64,000 bases of DNA from Druceiella hillmani (Eukaryota > Arthropoda > Insecta > Lepidoptera > Hepialidae): contig JAYKKI010000088.1 in NCBI GenBank assembly GCA_039881145.1, forward strand, positions 3,472,501-3,536,500, in the 5' to 3' direction. The position numbers and the translations under genes were made by a program. Below the pieces are notes generated by a model. It saw only the letters and a list, made by a program, of their open reading frames with translations. It had not been told where the DNA came from and searched no databases. Each line of letters starts with the position of its first letter. Positions within the stretch are counted from its first letter, which is position 1. Shown here in pieces: positions 47,158-58,690 of this stretch.

Positions 47158-47345
47158 GTTATCATCATCAGTAAACTCGACAGCCCAACGTGGGCCAAGG
47201 CTTTCCTTTGAAGCGATTTCGATATAGCCCTGTGTGTGACAACCGATCTCCAGTTGCGGACCTTCAGCACGTCAAAATCCTTCTCCACCGCATTTTTCCC
47301 ACCTCTTCTGAGGTCTTCCTCTTCTTCTTTGTCCCTGCGGTTTAG
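47158..47345 (-). pseudogene. LINE ORF C-terminal fragment ('GRPQKRW' type)
   Basis: Minus-strand translation gives 'RRGRPQKRWEK' (near 47310), then in another frame 'DFDVLKVRNWRSVVTHRA' (47220-47275) and 'AHVGLSSLLMM'. This is the RGRPKKRW-D-----L--L-V--W---V-DR--WR end of an RTE-like LINE. It is frameshifted and truncated, and belongs to a different subfamily from the fragments at 27.4, 33.4 and 50.5 kb. Confidence 0.65.
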
Positions 47346-47499
47346 TCAAAAAGATTCTTTTGAGAGAGTTTGAATTCTTCGACCGAACAAGAGTCCTTGT
47401 TTGGTTTGAATGGAAACACGTAATACATTTCTTAAATTTCTCGATACCCGTCTTGGCTTCTTACTCAAGCGAAAGGATGATCATTATACTTTGTTTTAA

Positions 47500-48500
47500 T
47501 AAAAATGCAATCATGACCATTTTGACTGATATTAAATATTTACGGTTAATTTATCGATCGCAACTGTTTAATTATGTATTATAAATTCAATCTAGTAACC
47601 AAAATAAAATAACAATCGATTTTTTCCCGGTTATTAATTAATTACAATTAATTTATTGACTAAACAGTAGTTATATGTTACAGATTTAAATCGAGTAAAC
47701 AAAATACATCTATGGTCCCTTTTTGCCCGGTTATTAATTATTTACGGTTAATTTATTGACTAAACAGTAGTTATATGTTACAGATTTAAATCGAGTAAAC
47801 AAAATATATCTATGGTCCCTTTTTGCCCGGTTATTAATTATTTACGGTTAATTTATTGACTAAACAGTAGTTACATGTTTCAGATTTAAATCGAGTAAAC
47901 AAAATACATCTATTGTCCCTTTTTGCCCGGTTATTAATTATTTACGGTTAATTTATTGAGTAAACAGTAGTTACATGTTACAGATTTAAATCGAGTGAAC
48001 AAAATACATCTATGGTCCCTTTTTGCCCGGTTATTAATTATTTACGGTTAATTTATTGACTAAACAGTAGTTATATGTTACAGATTTAAATCGAGTAAAC
48101 AAAATACATCTATGGTCCCTTTTTGCCCGGTTATTAATTATTTACGGTTAATTTATTGACTAAACAGTAGTTATATGTTACAGATTTAAATCGAGTAAAC
48201 AAAATACATCTATTGTCCCTTTTTGCCCGGTTATTAATTATTTACGGTTAATTTATTGAGTAAACAGTAGTTACATGTTACAGATTTAAATCGAGTGAAC
48301 AAAATATATCTATGGTCCCTTTTTGCCCGGTTATTAATTATTTACGGTTAATTTATTGACTAAACAGTAGTTATATGTTACAGATTTAAATCGAGTAAAC
48401 AAAGTACATCTATGGTACCTTTTTGCCCGATTATTAATTATTTATGGTTAATTTATCGTCCTCAAATGTTTAGGTACGTATTATAGATAAATTAGCCGAG
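47500..48500. repeat. 100-bp satellite array with 300-bp higher-order repeat
   Basis: Nine to ten units. ttttgcccgg occurs at 47721, 47821, 47921, 48021, 48121, 48221, 48321 and (one change) 48421, exactly 100 bp apart. Variant markers recur every third unit: 'tgagtaaacagtagttacat' with cgagtgaac in the units after 47921 and 48221. This gives a 300-bp trimer. The first copy (47520-47640) and last copy (after 48421) are diverged, as usual for array edges. Confidence 0.95.
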
Positions 48501-48544
48501 TATTGTTCAACTTTAGCCGAGTACAATTCTATTTCAGAATGTTA

Positions 48545-50110
48545 GTCACAAATAGTCTATATTCTAGGTATATACTATAACATTCTGCAACTTTTGCTAA
48601 AAATTCTATTACCATGATCAATTTTGATATCGAAAAGGGATTGTCGATCAAGTTCTATTAAAAAATTATCAATTATTTTGGTCAGATAGATCAAAGAAGT
48701 ATTAGAGTTAAATTAGTGGGAAATTACTTAGCAGACATTCTCATAACTGCTAGTCGTGCCCAATCAAGTCACTCAAAAAATCTCTCGAGTGCTACGTTCT
48801 GAAGATAGACCCACGTGGAAACAAATCGTCGAAAACGTTACGAAGGCTTTCTAGATGGTCAATTTTCTTTAATTAGGAGCACAAAGAACGTTAACAAACG
48901 GTCAGTTTGGGGAACATTTTATTCATGTATTGATATTACAATCTCGTGTTTTATGTGTTAGTGTTGCTTAACTTGCAACACCTATTTTACTTTTCGATCT
49001 ATGACTACAGTAAAAAATTCTGATGACAATACAATAACCATCATATACCACTGAGTTGGTATGATAATGGAAGAAGGAGACAATCACAGAGACTTTTCAA
49101 TGACTCCATTAAGTTTGGGCTCGTTTGATTTGACTCAATGAGTCCTTTGGTTGCACATTTTAAACTGGAGTATCTGGTGATCGCTATGGAAATTTATCAC
49201 TGCCTAACAGTAATTAATTTATAAACTTATTATTACGTATTTTAGTGAAGTATTAAACTCAAACGCCCAATTTTGTAACATAAAACGTTACAAATATGAT
49301 TTTATAATTAGGTATATATCCTCTGCTTGTTTTAAATATCATTACCGTGATCAATCTTGAAATCGAAAAACGGTTGTCAACAATGGCCTACCAGTAACAT
49401 GTCTATTATTTTGATCTGATAGATGTAAGAAACATTAGAGATAAAACAATGGAAAACGACTTCGCGGAAATTGACATACTGTTAGTCTGATCCAATCAAG
49501 TCGCTCGTAGATCCCGCTAGTACAACCAACCCCAGATACTCTGAAAACAGAACCGCGAGGAAACTACGCATTGACAACATCACCAAGGCTTTCAACGGCC
49601 ACGATTTTCATTAATTAAAAGCGCGGCGAAGAGAGAGGTTAACAAATCACAAGTTTTGGAATATACTGAATCATGTATGGATTAATAGTACAAATATTAC
49701 GATCCCTGATTTTTTTATTTGTTAGTATTTATTATTTGTTTAGTAGTTCTACTTTTCGATCTGCGGCTATATTATAGGGATAAAAGTATTCATAAAAATG
49801 TTATTTACCGTATGGAGTTGAACTTTTGCCAACCTATGCCGACAGTATAATAATATGGGACCATCAAACTGCTATGATGATTAAGAAGTAGAAGTAGATG
49901 AAGAAGTAAATAGTCATAAGAACATTTCAGTGCCTAACAGTATGCCTATCGAAATTAGGCTGGTTTGGCCTATTTCAATGAGTTGTTTGGTTACATATTG
50001 CAACCGGAAGCATCTGATTATGAAAGAGAGACGTGATCATGGGAACTTCTGATGTATAGTAGTAACCCCATCGAATTGGGGCTCATTCGATTTGTCTAAA
50101 TAAATCAATT
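48545..50110. repeat. Diverged tandem duplication, about 0.8 kb
   Basis: 48600-49210 and 49340-50110 contain the same ordered blocks: 'accatgatcaattttgatat' / taccgtgatcaatcttgaaa, 'caatcaagtcactc' / caatcaagtcgctc, aaggctttc with a following 'ttttcattaattaaaagcgc' (or ttttctttaattaggagcac), and cttttcgatct. The distal part (gttgcacattttaaactgg / gttacatattgcaaccgg) is copied again near 49960-50110. Identity is perhaps 65-75%. No coding motif was recognised, so the nature of the unit is unknown. Confidence 0.7.
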
Positions 50111-50144
50111 GGTTACGAAAGAGTGTTTTCTTATTTTGATATGG

Positions 50145-50337
50145 TCGTAATACGGCCGTGAGATCAATCTGTGAATTGATCTCACGGCTTCGATGATACG
50201 GCGCACCACGGGGACTCGGGTTGGATTACCAGCCGCTCGCCGAGCGGGGCTGGACTATTGCTGGACGCTGGCTGGAGATTACTCTTGTATAGTTTTATAT
50301 ATTAAGTCCACCATATGTATCAACTGTTTACATTAAA
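50145..50337 (+). mobile_element. tRNA-derived SINE, copy 4, rearranged head
   Basis: The tail ('ggctggagattactcttgta' ... 'attaagtccaccatatgtat') and the 'gccgctcgccgagcggggct' middle match copy 2. The B box is degraded (ggttggattacc, 50219-50230). The A-box region is replaced by a perfect hairpin: arms 50155-50168 and 50175-50188 (gccgtgagatcaat and its complement) around 6 nt. An inverted duplication therefore destroyed the promoter. Confidence 0.75.
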
Positions 50338-50404
50338 GAATTCATTTAGATTTCATTTAGAAATTATAAATTTTCTTATTTTTTGCCAGTTTATTATTGG
50401 GGAT

Positions 50405-50672
50405 CTAGTCATCATCAGTTCCTGTTGCTCTGGTCGGAGCATAGGGCAAACGTAACATTTCTCCATTTGGTGCGATCAGCGGCCAGTTGCTTAACCTCTC
50501 TTCAGGTCTTCCCAGCTGTCTTTGCTTCTTCCTGGACCGTTCTCTGCCAGGTCTTCCTTAGTCGGCCACGTCGTCTTGCTCCTTGGGGGTTCCAGTCGAG
50601 GGCTGCCTTCTCGATGGCTTCGTCAGCCTTTCGTAGCGTGTGGCCGATCCAACGCCACTTCCTATCCCTAAT
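50405..50672 (-). pseudogene. LINE ORF C-terminal fragment ('W-WIGHTLRK' type)
   Basis: Minus-strand translation reads 'WRWIGHTLRKADEAIEKAAL' then DWNPQGARRRGRLRKTW and, after one stop, 'VKQLAADRTKWRNVTFALC'. This is a clear match to the RWIGHTLRK ... AL-WNPQGKRRRGRP--TW ... A-DR--WR--V--LC signature of a widespread LINE. The single stop (TGA where Trp is expected, near 50515) and P-to-L in GRP make it a pseudogene, but it is the best-preserved LINE fragment here. Confidence 0.8.
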
Positions 50673-52334
50673 CTAGGGGATCTAGTAATATTACTTAAAT
50701 CAATGCACTGGTATCAAGCCTTAAGTCTGGCATATAATAAACATCAAAGAAAAATATGTAGAACTATTACATTCAAATATATTTGCCTACGAGCAACGTC
50801 TTTCCTAATGGATAAGTAAAACCGAACATTATATAAAAGAGACATCTTTAAATAATGTATTATTAGATAAAATTATAGAAGCCACATCAACCACAATAAT
50901 CGATACCTTTGACACCACTAAAAACCCTAATCTGCGTAGCTTAGTACCAGCTAGACCTGCAACGAAAGATCATAATATACATCCTACGCTCCTAACATCA
51001 GGAAATAAACGTCAACAGCCTCTGATAGCGTATATAAAATAAAGGTAAATCCATAATTTATAACGACATTAAGTCGCTTTAAAGGTATGATTTCATAATC
51101 ATAATTGTTCTCAATTAATGGTATCGTACAAGGTTCCAAGAACCTTTCTAGTAAAGTACTTCCAGGACGGTTAACAGGCCGTAACGTTAACATTGCGTCT
51201 TCATTAGTAAGAGAGACATACTCTATAAATTTAATTAATTTAATTACTCAATTAAACCTTTAATTCGATGGAATAACGGACAAACCCGTCGATGTTTAAG
51301 TACATAAAACAAGTATGCGTTCATGTTAAGAATAAATGTTTAATTCATTTACATGTTTGTTTGTAAATTCGTATCCTTCATTTGTTTTCTAATAGGCTGA
51401 ATATTTCGTTTAATTGTGAAAATAGTTCATAGTTCCGTAATGAAGCAGGGAATGTCTACCTGTCTGTCACAGCCGACAGTTTCTATAAATTTAAATCAAT
51501 ACGTATAAAATTTTACAAGTTAAAGTTTGAGATGAAGATTTTAATCAGTATGTAGCAAATATAACAAAAATAATAAGTCGGTCTGAAAGAGAATTTTTAC
51601 GTATCTCATCGAATGAATGAAGTGTTATGGAAAACGTTTTTTAAAATGAAAATAGGGTTTTATTTGCCATTTTTTATTGTTATTTTGCACATTTTCAGAA
51701 AAAGTGGAATACAAAACACAGACCGGGGTCCCCCCCGTAAGATCGCTTACGTATCTGTCTGTCCCTCTGTCACAGTCGATTTTCTCAAACACTATGCGAT
51801 ATAGAAATATTGCATAGTAATACATATTAGTAATTCACATATTTCGCACTAACTTTATTGAAGTATTCATATAGGAATTAAAGAGATGGTAAACAATGTA
51901 TTAAACAAGATTTTTTTTGTATAGACATTTTTTTTGTATAGATTCAGTTTAATGTCAATAATGTTTTGGCATTTGTTTTGTACGATACGGAAGAATATAC
52001 ATTCAAAACGACGTATTCAGGAAAAAATTTATCATAAAAAATTGACTTGAAAAATTTCATACCAGGATTATTCTTTGCGCGGGAAAATGTTCAACCTTTT
52101 TTCTTTAACTTAATATACTTTTCTGTATCACTAAACAATTATTGCATAATTACAGTCACAATTTATAATAAACATATAATTAAATTAAATTATCAAACAT
52201 TAACTGTTTCTTAAACCCTTTATTTTTAAAGATAAAAAGTTTATTTAAATCCTGCCAACATTAGAAAAACTATAAAGTCTGTTTGTCAATGGTTTGTTTA
52301 TAGAACAATATTATCGTTTTAAATTTGTTCTGTA

Positions 52335-52337
<3 letters not shown>
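50673..52337. other. A+T-rich stretch with a dispersed repeat fragment
   Basis: 51735-51860 ('tctgtctgtccctctgtcac' ... 'cacatatttcgcactaactt') is a second copy of the repeat at 18845-18985. A weaker third start, 'tacctgtctgtcacagccga', is at 51459. Nothing else is recognised. Confidence 0.5.
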
Positions 52338-52372
<35 letters not shown>

Positions 52373-52383
52373 GTATGTATATA

Positions 52384-52418
<35 letters not shown>
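52338..52418. repeat. (TA)n microsatellite, interrupted
   Basis: Two TA runs are split by an atgtatgtatatatc interruption. Frames here encode only Tyr-Ile repeats. Confidence 0.93.
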
Positions 52419-52423
<5 letters not shown>

Positions 52424-52612
52424 CGTGCCGTGTGTTTGTTTGTGTTTGTATTTTAGTAACTATTTTTTTCTGTTATTTAGTTATATTTGTATCTACTTTA
52501 ATTTTCTTTCAATTCGTGTTTTTTATAGACCTTTTTTGCCAAGCATAGTGATTAATTCGGAACATTTTTAACCAATAATCGTTTGAAAAATTTACTTTCT
52601 AAAATAACTCCC

Positions 52613-52725
52613 TAATTTTTAACTAAAATAACTTCCGATCGTAATATTCTTTTTTGGAAAATAGTTTACATTATTTTTCAAAATGAATTATTACGACCGG
52701 AAGTTATTTTAGTTAAAGATTAGAA
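52613..52725. mobile_element. Small palindromic MITE-like hairpin
   Basis: The two ends pair over about 38 bp: 'ctaatttttaactaaaataa' with cttccgatcgtaat on the left, and its complement ending agttaaagattag on the right. The interior is also partly self-complementary. At 113 bp it is non-coding. Confidence 0.75.
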
Positions 52726-53984
52726 AATTGTTTTAATTAATATTTAGTTTAATATTTCAATATTTAGTGTAAATATAAATACTGTGCTTTGATACTGTGT
52801 TTTATCTTAAATATCTTGTTTATAAATACTTTTATTTGAATAGATATTTGCTGAACTTATTGCGGTGTTCCAAAATTTAATTAAATTTAGTGCGTGATGG
52901 ATTAACTTAATGTTACGTAGCCATGTGTCTTAGATAACTAAATATTTTTTGGCTCGTGGTAAGGCGGGCCACAAATCGCTTAAATTAGCCAAGTTATTTG
53001 TAATAACGTTATTTTTGTAATAACTCGCAATATAGTTACTTCAGAGCCTGCTCTGTGCAAAAACACACTTAAATTTACATATGTAAAGGTAGTTTAAATG
53101 TTACGCGCAATGAAGACGATCAACCTTAATGAGCGGTGAATTGACAAACGACAATTTGCAGTATTTGTCTCTCGCCGATTCACTATCGACAAAAATAGAA
53201 CAAAAGTCTGTGGCCAATTTTTCGTTTTTCGACCCATATGTTCTGCTGTAGCTGACAATCTATGCCCAAAACTCTAAGGAATAACACACGCATTATTTAA
53301 TTTATTTGAGATTTCGAACGCATAGACATTTTAGAGAATTCGGGCTTTTCCCCGATTTAGTGCCAAGTCGGATAGTATCGGCAAGAGTCGGCCAGAATCC
53401 CTCGGATTTATTGGAGCATTTGTGTTAAACTATTAGGTATCATATGTTTTGTTTGCTCCGATTATTGTCGGTTATCTGCATTGACTTTTGTAGGTAGCGA
53501 GTCGGCGACCGACAACTGCCGACTTTTTTGGGACGAGGTCTAAAGATGACTTTCCACTAACTTCCCATAGAAGTTAAGACAGGCATGACACCAACTTAAT
53601 GTTTTGCTGTCTCCGTTAAAGTTTATTCAGTCGTACATTTCTCTTTTTTTCTTCAGCGTGTTTTAACTCTAGACGTTCGCATTAGCGAGATTCGGCCAGA
53701 GCCGCTTCCGTATTTTGTGTGTGTATTATATAAATAATAATACTAGACTTGAATTAGATTTGATTTATTATTACACTTTTGATATGTATTATAGAGATAT
53801 AATTAGCAAAAGGTAAGGACGCCATCCTTACGCGTGCGCCTTATCAACTAGTGATGTACCATGACCATAGGAACGTCACATACTCATAACAGCTTCGATC
53901 TTTAAAATATTACATTTGATATCTTCTATTTTCTCAAATTTATTTTAGGACCGATTGTTATCGATCTTCTGCGTTAAGTGTTAA
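52726..53984. other. Non-coding stretch, partly GC-richer
   Basis: 53330-53560 has several 'agtcgg' motifs (for example 'ccaagtcggatagtatcggc'), possibly an old repeat. No gene or defined element is recognised. Confidence 0.4.
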
Positions 53985-54129
53985 AGTCCTATCCTGAAGA
54001 TGTTGTAATACAAGGGAACCTAGGTCGTGGTAAAGAACTTAAAGAAAGTAGAAATAATACTACATCACGTAGTTTCATTTAATTGTGAATAATGAATTTC
54101 TACAAAATTAACGCCAAATATATTCAATA
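53985..54129 (+). mobile_element. Penelope-like element 3' fragment
   Basis: Collinear with 32892-33042. The ribozyme-like core has CTGAAGA (53994-54000), hairpin gttgt-aat-acaa and stem III/cleavage region acctaggtc (54018-54026), but the GAAA block reads GGAA and the closing base of stem II is changed, so it should be inactive. The downstream blocks 'gtagaaataatactacatca' and 'ttctacaaaattaacgccaa' are intact. Confidence 0.55.
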
Positions 54130-54606
54130 TCAAGTCCTGAAAGACTAAAACAAGTTTAAGGAAACACAACACATAAGTTTTTTTGAAACCAATAGAAACG
54201 CATTCAAACTAGAAATAGAGTTTAATACTTCCGTCACTTTTTGCATCAACCTAGGCAAGTCTCAGTCCTTGAGTGCAAATATCTTACTTCTATGACTAAA
54301 GAACTGAATTTTTTTTGTTTAGGTATACAGTAATTTACGTCTAAGAGTTTTCCAAGCAAGCGATGTTTTTTCTGGCACAGATACTACCTACCCTTAACAT
54401 TGAATTTTAAATATATATTTATTATGTTATTGTTTGCTAGTTAGGTTGACATTTTAATATATCTTTTAATATGTTACTATTACAGACTATAAATCCATTA
54501 ATAGGTATAAGGCTAGGCGGGCGTTTTTTACTGTATTTCATAAAACATAAACCTCCACCTTTTTTATGATGAGAGTGTTTGACTATGGTATGCTAAATAT
54601 GTAGGT
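54130..54606. other. A+T-rich non-coding stretch
   Basis: Nothing recognised. Confidence 0.45.
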
Positions 54607-55215
54607 AATTTATTTATTTATTTGTTTATCACCGTTTATGCATAGTACATATAGCGGAATTATTGCTACATGAGCAATCTCTTCCAGTCAACCATAACAA
54701 TTGGTGTTAAAATTTAGTCGGTAGACTGTAAGAGATTTTACAACGAAAATTCTTTATAGTACGTTAGACAAAAAAAATAAGTAATATGTACTATTGACAT
54801 GATTTGGGATGGGAAAGACAGGAAAGGACAAGGGCACAAAGGAAAAGGTTTCAGGAGAGGCAGGACTTTTTCATTCGATCATTGAAAATGTTTAGGGACG
54901 TGATTTTCCTGATCCCAGGTGATTCCAGATTTTTGCTGCTTGGACAGTGAAAGATTTTTTATAAGTGGTAGAGGTATGTTTAGAAATAAGTAGGGTGAGT
55001 GAACTTTCAGATCGTAGCCTAAGGCCGTGAGTAGACAAAATTTAAATTTGCCAGTAAGACAATTTGGTATCTGAGGATTTTTTAATTATTAAAAAGAAGT
55101 GTAAGTATGTGAAGTTGGCGTCGATCACGGATCTTCAGCCATTTGAGGAGTGACCTGTATTTAGAAGTATGATCATATTTTCTAAGGCCAAAGATGTACC
55201 TACGTAACAAAATAA
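54607..55215 (-). pseudogene. LINE 3' end (CR1/jockey-like), copy 2
   Basis: The minus strand encodes 'IFGLRKYDHTSKYRSLLKWL' then KIRDRRQLHILTLLF (about 55060-55200), the connector region after the RT palm. It continues toward the SFTVQ-type C-terminus (near 54955) and FKDRVKK-like end, then 'gagattgctcatgtagcaat' and an aataaataaa tail at 54607-54625. It is the longest of the three 3' ends in the window. It is 5'-truncated near 55215 with a few stops. Confidence 0.78.
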
Positions 55216-55663
55216 CTGCCAATAAAATGAACTTGTTAATTTGAAATCTTTATTTTGATCAAAACAATTAAAAGGTGCAAACAAAGTTGAAGAGTATTGA
55301 ATTTAAGAATGTTATTATTGTAAAATTATAATCTTAAATGAGTAAATAACCTTTCCTTTTTAGTGCCATATTATTATACAGTATAAAATACATATTCGAT
55401 TAACATTTTAATAACGTAACATTAAATAATTGCATTAAATAAATAGTCACCAACAATGCGCGTCTTGTTCTTTCCTAAACAGTCGACCATTTCATAATTA
55501 GTATTATCTTTATATTCTGCAATAACCATTTTCTATCTGTACAATATACTTGTATTATCAACGAGATTTTACAAAATGTTTTCCAATTCCTCTAAAAATC
55601 AATCTTGAGCTCATGTAAACAAAAGAGAACTGGAGATTGCTGTTCTTATGCGTTGTTCCAACT
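55216..55663. other. A+T-rich non-coding stretch
   Basis: Nothing recognised. Confidence 0.45.
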
Positions 55664-56450
55664 CATTCCAGTGGGTTTAAATCTGATAAAACATGCTGGA
55701 TGCAATAAAGCTATATTTGATCTTATGCTGATAAAGTGCTATACAGAAATTACTTGGTCAATGCGTAAAATAAATGTGCATTGAAATTTGCATTGGAAAT
55801 CATTCTCATTCCAATAAGCTATATTTAATCTTATGCTATATTTAATCTTATGCTTATAAAGTGCTATACTGAAATTACTGGGTCAATGCATGAAATAAAT
55901 GTGCATTGGAAATCATTTTCATTCCGGTGGATTTAAATCTGATAAAACATGCTGGATACAATAAAGCTATATTTGATCTTATGCTGATAAAGTGCTATAC
56001 AGAAATTATTTGGTAAATGCATGAAATACATGTGCATTGGAAATCATTCTCATTCCAGTGAATTTAAATCTGATAAAATATACTGGATACAATAAAGCTA
56101 TATTTGATCTTATGCTGATAAAATGCTATACTGAAATTATTTGGTTAATGCATGAAATAAATGTGCATTGGAAATCATTCTCATTCCAGTGAATTTAAAT
56201 CTGATAAAATATGCTGGATACAATAAAGCTATATTTGATCTTATGCTGATAAAGTGCTATACAGAAATTACTTGATCAATGCATAAAATAAATGTGCATT
56301 GGAAATAATTCACATTCTAGTGGGTTTAAATCTGATAAAACATGCTGGATACAATAAAGCTATATTTGATCTTATGCTGTAAGTGCTGTACTGAAATGAC
56401 TTGGTCAATGCTTAAAATAAATGTGTATTGGAAAGCTATGATGTCTTGTA
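55664..56450. repeat. 131-bp tandem array
   Basis: About six units. cattcc marks at 55920, 56051 and 56182 and the variant cattct at 56313 are exactly 131 bp apart. The unit includes 'tttaaatctgataaaacatg', 'aataaagctatatttgatct' and 'gaaattacttggtcaatgca'. The first unit (55664-55919) carries an internal duplication of 'atatttaatcttatgct'. Confidence 0.93.
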
Positions 56451-56639
56451 ATATTTTCATAATATGAAAGAGTGAATAGCTACTCTTTGTATTGTAATGA
56501 ATATCATATGTCTTCATATTGTAATGAATATCATATACTGTTTGGATCTCGTGTAGGGAAAGTTCTTCTTTTATTTTATGAGTCATAATTTCGTTTGATT
56601 CATGTTATTTTCTTATACCGCCTTTTATAAATTTTCACA

Positions 56640-58290
56640 CATATACATCGATGATCTCATAGTGTGACCTCATCACCCATGATTCACATCCGTATGTAAT
56701 AGTTATGTGCAACGACACGTGCACATTCCCTAACTCTCATCTAACGTACTGGTCATTCTAATACGCTCCATGGAAAATTTTATTATTTCACACATTTGAA
56801 ATATTTCAATTGTCCGTCACCAATGAGCAACGTTTCTCAAAATTAACGAGCTTTCATAATTCAAAATGTTTTATTATAATAAACTAGCGTGACCCGTGCG
56901 AAGTCTTCGCATTATTTATTCCATTATGAAGCTCAGATGACAGATCAAACAAATATTTTACTAAAATTGACATATAGAGGCGCAAGTATCAAAAGCATTG
57001 AGCTAAAGCGCCACTTTATTTATACGTGAGTGGATTTGAAATTAAACAAAAATTTTACCGACCGTCAATCATATTGACGTTGAGCCGTTAGATGGCAGCA
57101 TTGCTGTTTTGTGTATATAATTTTAATAATTAATTAATTTGCAAAAACAATAGCAATAATAAATTTTTTAGTTGTGGATGCCGGTAGAGGAAGCGATTAT
57201 CTATAAAATGATATATAATTTATGTGGATTAGTTGTGAGGTTTTTTTCTAAAAAGGGAGTGTAACATCTTAACCTTAGCGTATTAATATATATAATTTAT
57301 TTATTGAGATTCTATTTGAAAATTGGCTGTCTTATTTAAAGCTCACAGTCTAGTAAAAAGCCGGAAATTATTTTTCTATGGTTTTTCTGAAACTATAATG
57401 TCACAAGTGTTTATAGATAATTTATAAAATTTCTGATTAAAAACTTCCATTACACTAATATAGATATTTGCCAAAAATTTCTTTAGTCAGAGAAATGCCA
57501 TGTAGAATACCATGTAGAAGACTACGAATATATCACGGACGATGGATACTACAAATGTATTAAATGAACATGAATATTATTAAATGCTATTCAATCGTGT
57601 CTACTTTGATTGTAAAAATCTGAAATTTTGTAAATTATAAACAAAAGTTTTCAATATTAAAAATACAAAAAAAAACATAAATAAACACTTTCTGTTTAAC
57701 CAGATAAATGGCGTAATTTTCTACCAACTAAAACGAAAATCTACCTTTGTCAAACAACTTCACGACAACTTCACATACTTATACTTCTTTTTAATATATT
57801 AAAAAATTCCCAAAGCCCAAATCATCTTACTGGCAAATTTAAAGATTTGTCTGCTCACGGCCTTGGGCTACGATCTGAAAGTTCACTCACCCTACTTATT
57901 CCGAAACATGAGGTATGTACCTCTTATGAAAAATCCTTCACTATCCAAACAGCAAAAAATTGAAATCGTCTGTATCCTGACACCAGGAAAATCATATCTC
58001 TAAATATTTTCAAAGATCGAGTGAAAAAGTCCTGCCTCTCCTGAAACCTTTTCCTTTCAGCTTTTGTCCTTTCCTGTCTTTCCCATTTCAAATCATGTCA
58101 ATAGTCTGTATTAATTATACTTTTTGTATTTTTTGTCTAATATACTATACATAATTTGCGTTTTAAAATATCTTACAGTCTACCAACTAAATTCCAATAT
58201 CAATTGTTATGGTTGACTGGGAGAGATTGCTCATGTAACAATAAGTCCGCCATATGTACTATGCCTAAAAGTTGATAAATAAATAAATAA
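56640..58290 (+). mobile_element. Repeat segment paralogous to 33830-35420
   Basis: Shares ordered blocks with 33830-35420 (listed there). Here an unrelated insertion of about 400-550 bp begins 'actagcgtgacccgtgcgaa' (56884), resembling starts of lepidopteran interspersed repeats. It replaces the 30-bp minisatellite seen in the other copy. It ends in LINE 3' tail copy 3. Confidence 0.62.
57725..58290 (+). pseudogene. LINE 3' end (CR1/jockey-like), copy 3
   Basis: The plus strand encodes 'LRSESSLTLLIPKHE' (57867-57911), 'KSFTIQTA' (near 57930), then 'FKDRVKKSCLS' (58010-58042). The tail has 'gagattgctcatgtaacaat' then aagtccgccatatgta and ends gataaataaataaataa. It is decayed by stops but collinear with copies 1 and 2. 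Confidence 0.75.
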
Positions 58291-58445
58291 TTCCTGTAGG
58301 ATAAGACTCGGCGTTACAGATGGGACAACGTTTACATTAAATCACTAAAAGAACATTATTTACAGAGATAATAGTATCATTTAGTCAGTTGTACGCAGGC
58401 AAATCCGCGAACATAATATCGAATTGACATTAAAAAGTTGATACA

Positions 58446-58690
58446 ATTAAATGAAATTACGTGATGTAGTATTATTTCTACTTTCTTTAATTTCTTTACC
58501 ACGACCTAGGTTTCGTTGTATTACATCTTCAGATGGGATATTAGCAAAGATTTTGAAGAAGAAGACCTTTGCTAATATCCCACCTGAAGATGATGTAATA
58601 CAATAAATAGAAATAATACTACATCACGTAGTTTCATTTAATCGTATATAATGAATTTCTACAAAATTAACGCCAAATATATTCTATATT
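58446..58690. mobile_element. Two Penelope-like fragments head to head
   Basis: 58446-58552 is a minus-strand copy and 58568-58690 a plus-strand copy of the same family, meeting at a 'attttgaagaagaagacc' spacer. 'tttgctaatatccca' starts both. The plus copy lacks the GAAACC...GTCGTGG part. Inverted, head-to-head arrangements are a known outcome of Penelope-like retrotransposition. Confidence 0.65.
58499..58536 (-). ncRNA. Hammerhead ribozyme-like motif, best core in window
   Basis: Minus strand: stem I ccat (58533-58536) pairs with gtgg (58499-58502, one G-U). The core CTGAAGA (58526-58532), GAAA, a stem III acc-ta-ggt and a GUC cleavage triplet (58503-58505) are all present. Stem II is shortened by three bases relative to the copy at 32.9 kb (tgtaatacaac), which probably weakens folding. 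An extra base between core and stem II is seen in all copies. Activity is inferred only. Confidence 0.5.

Noticed and set aside
50383..50676. 97-codon plus-strand frame
   Set aside because: It is antisense to a well-supported LINE fragment on the minus strand.
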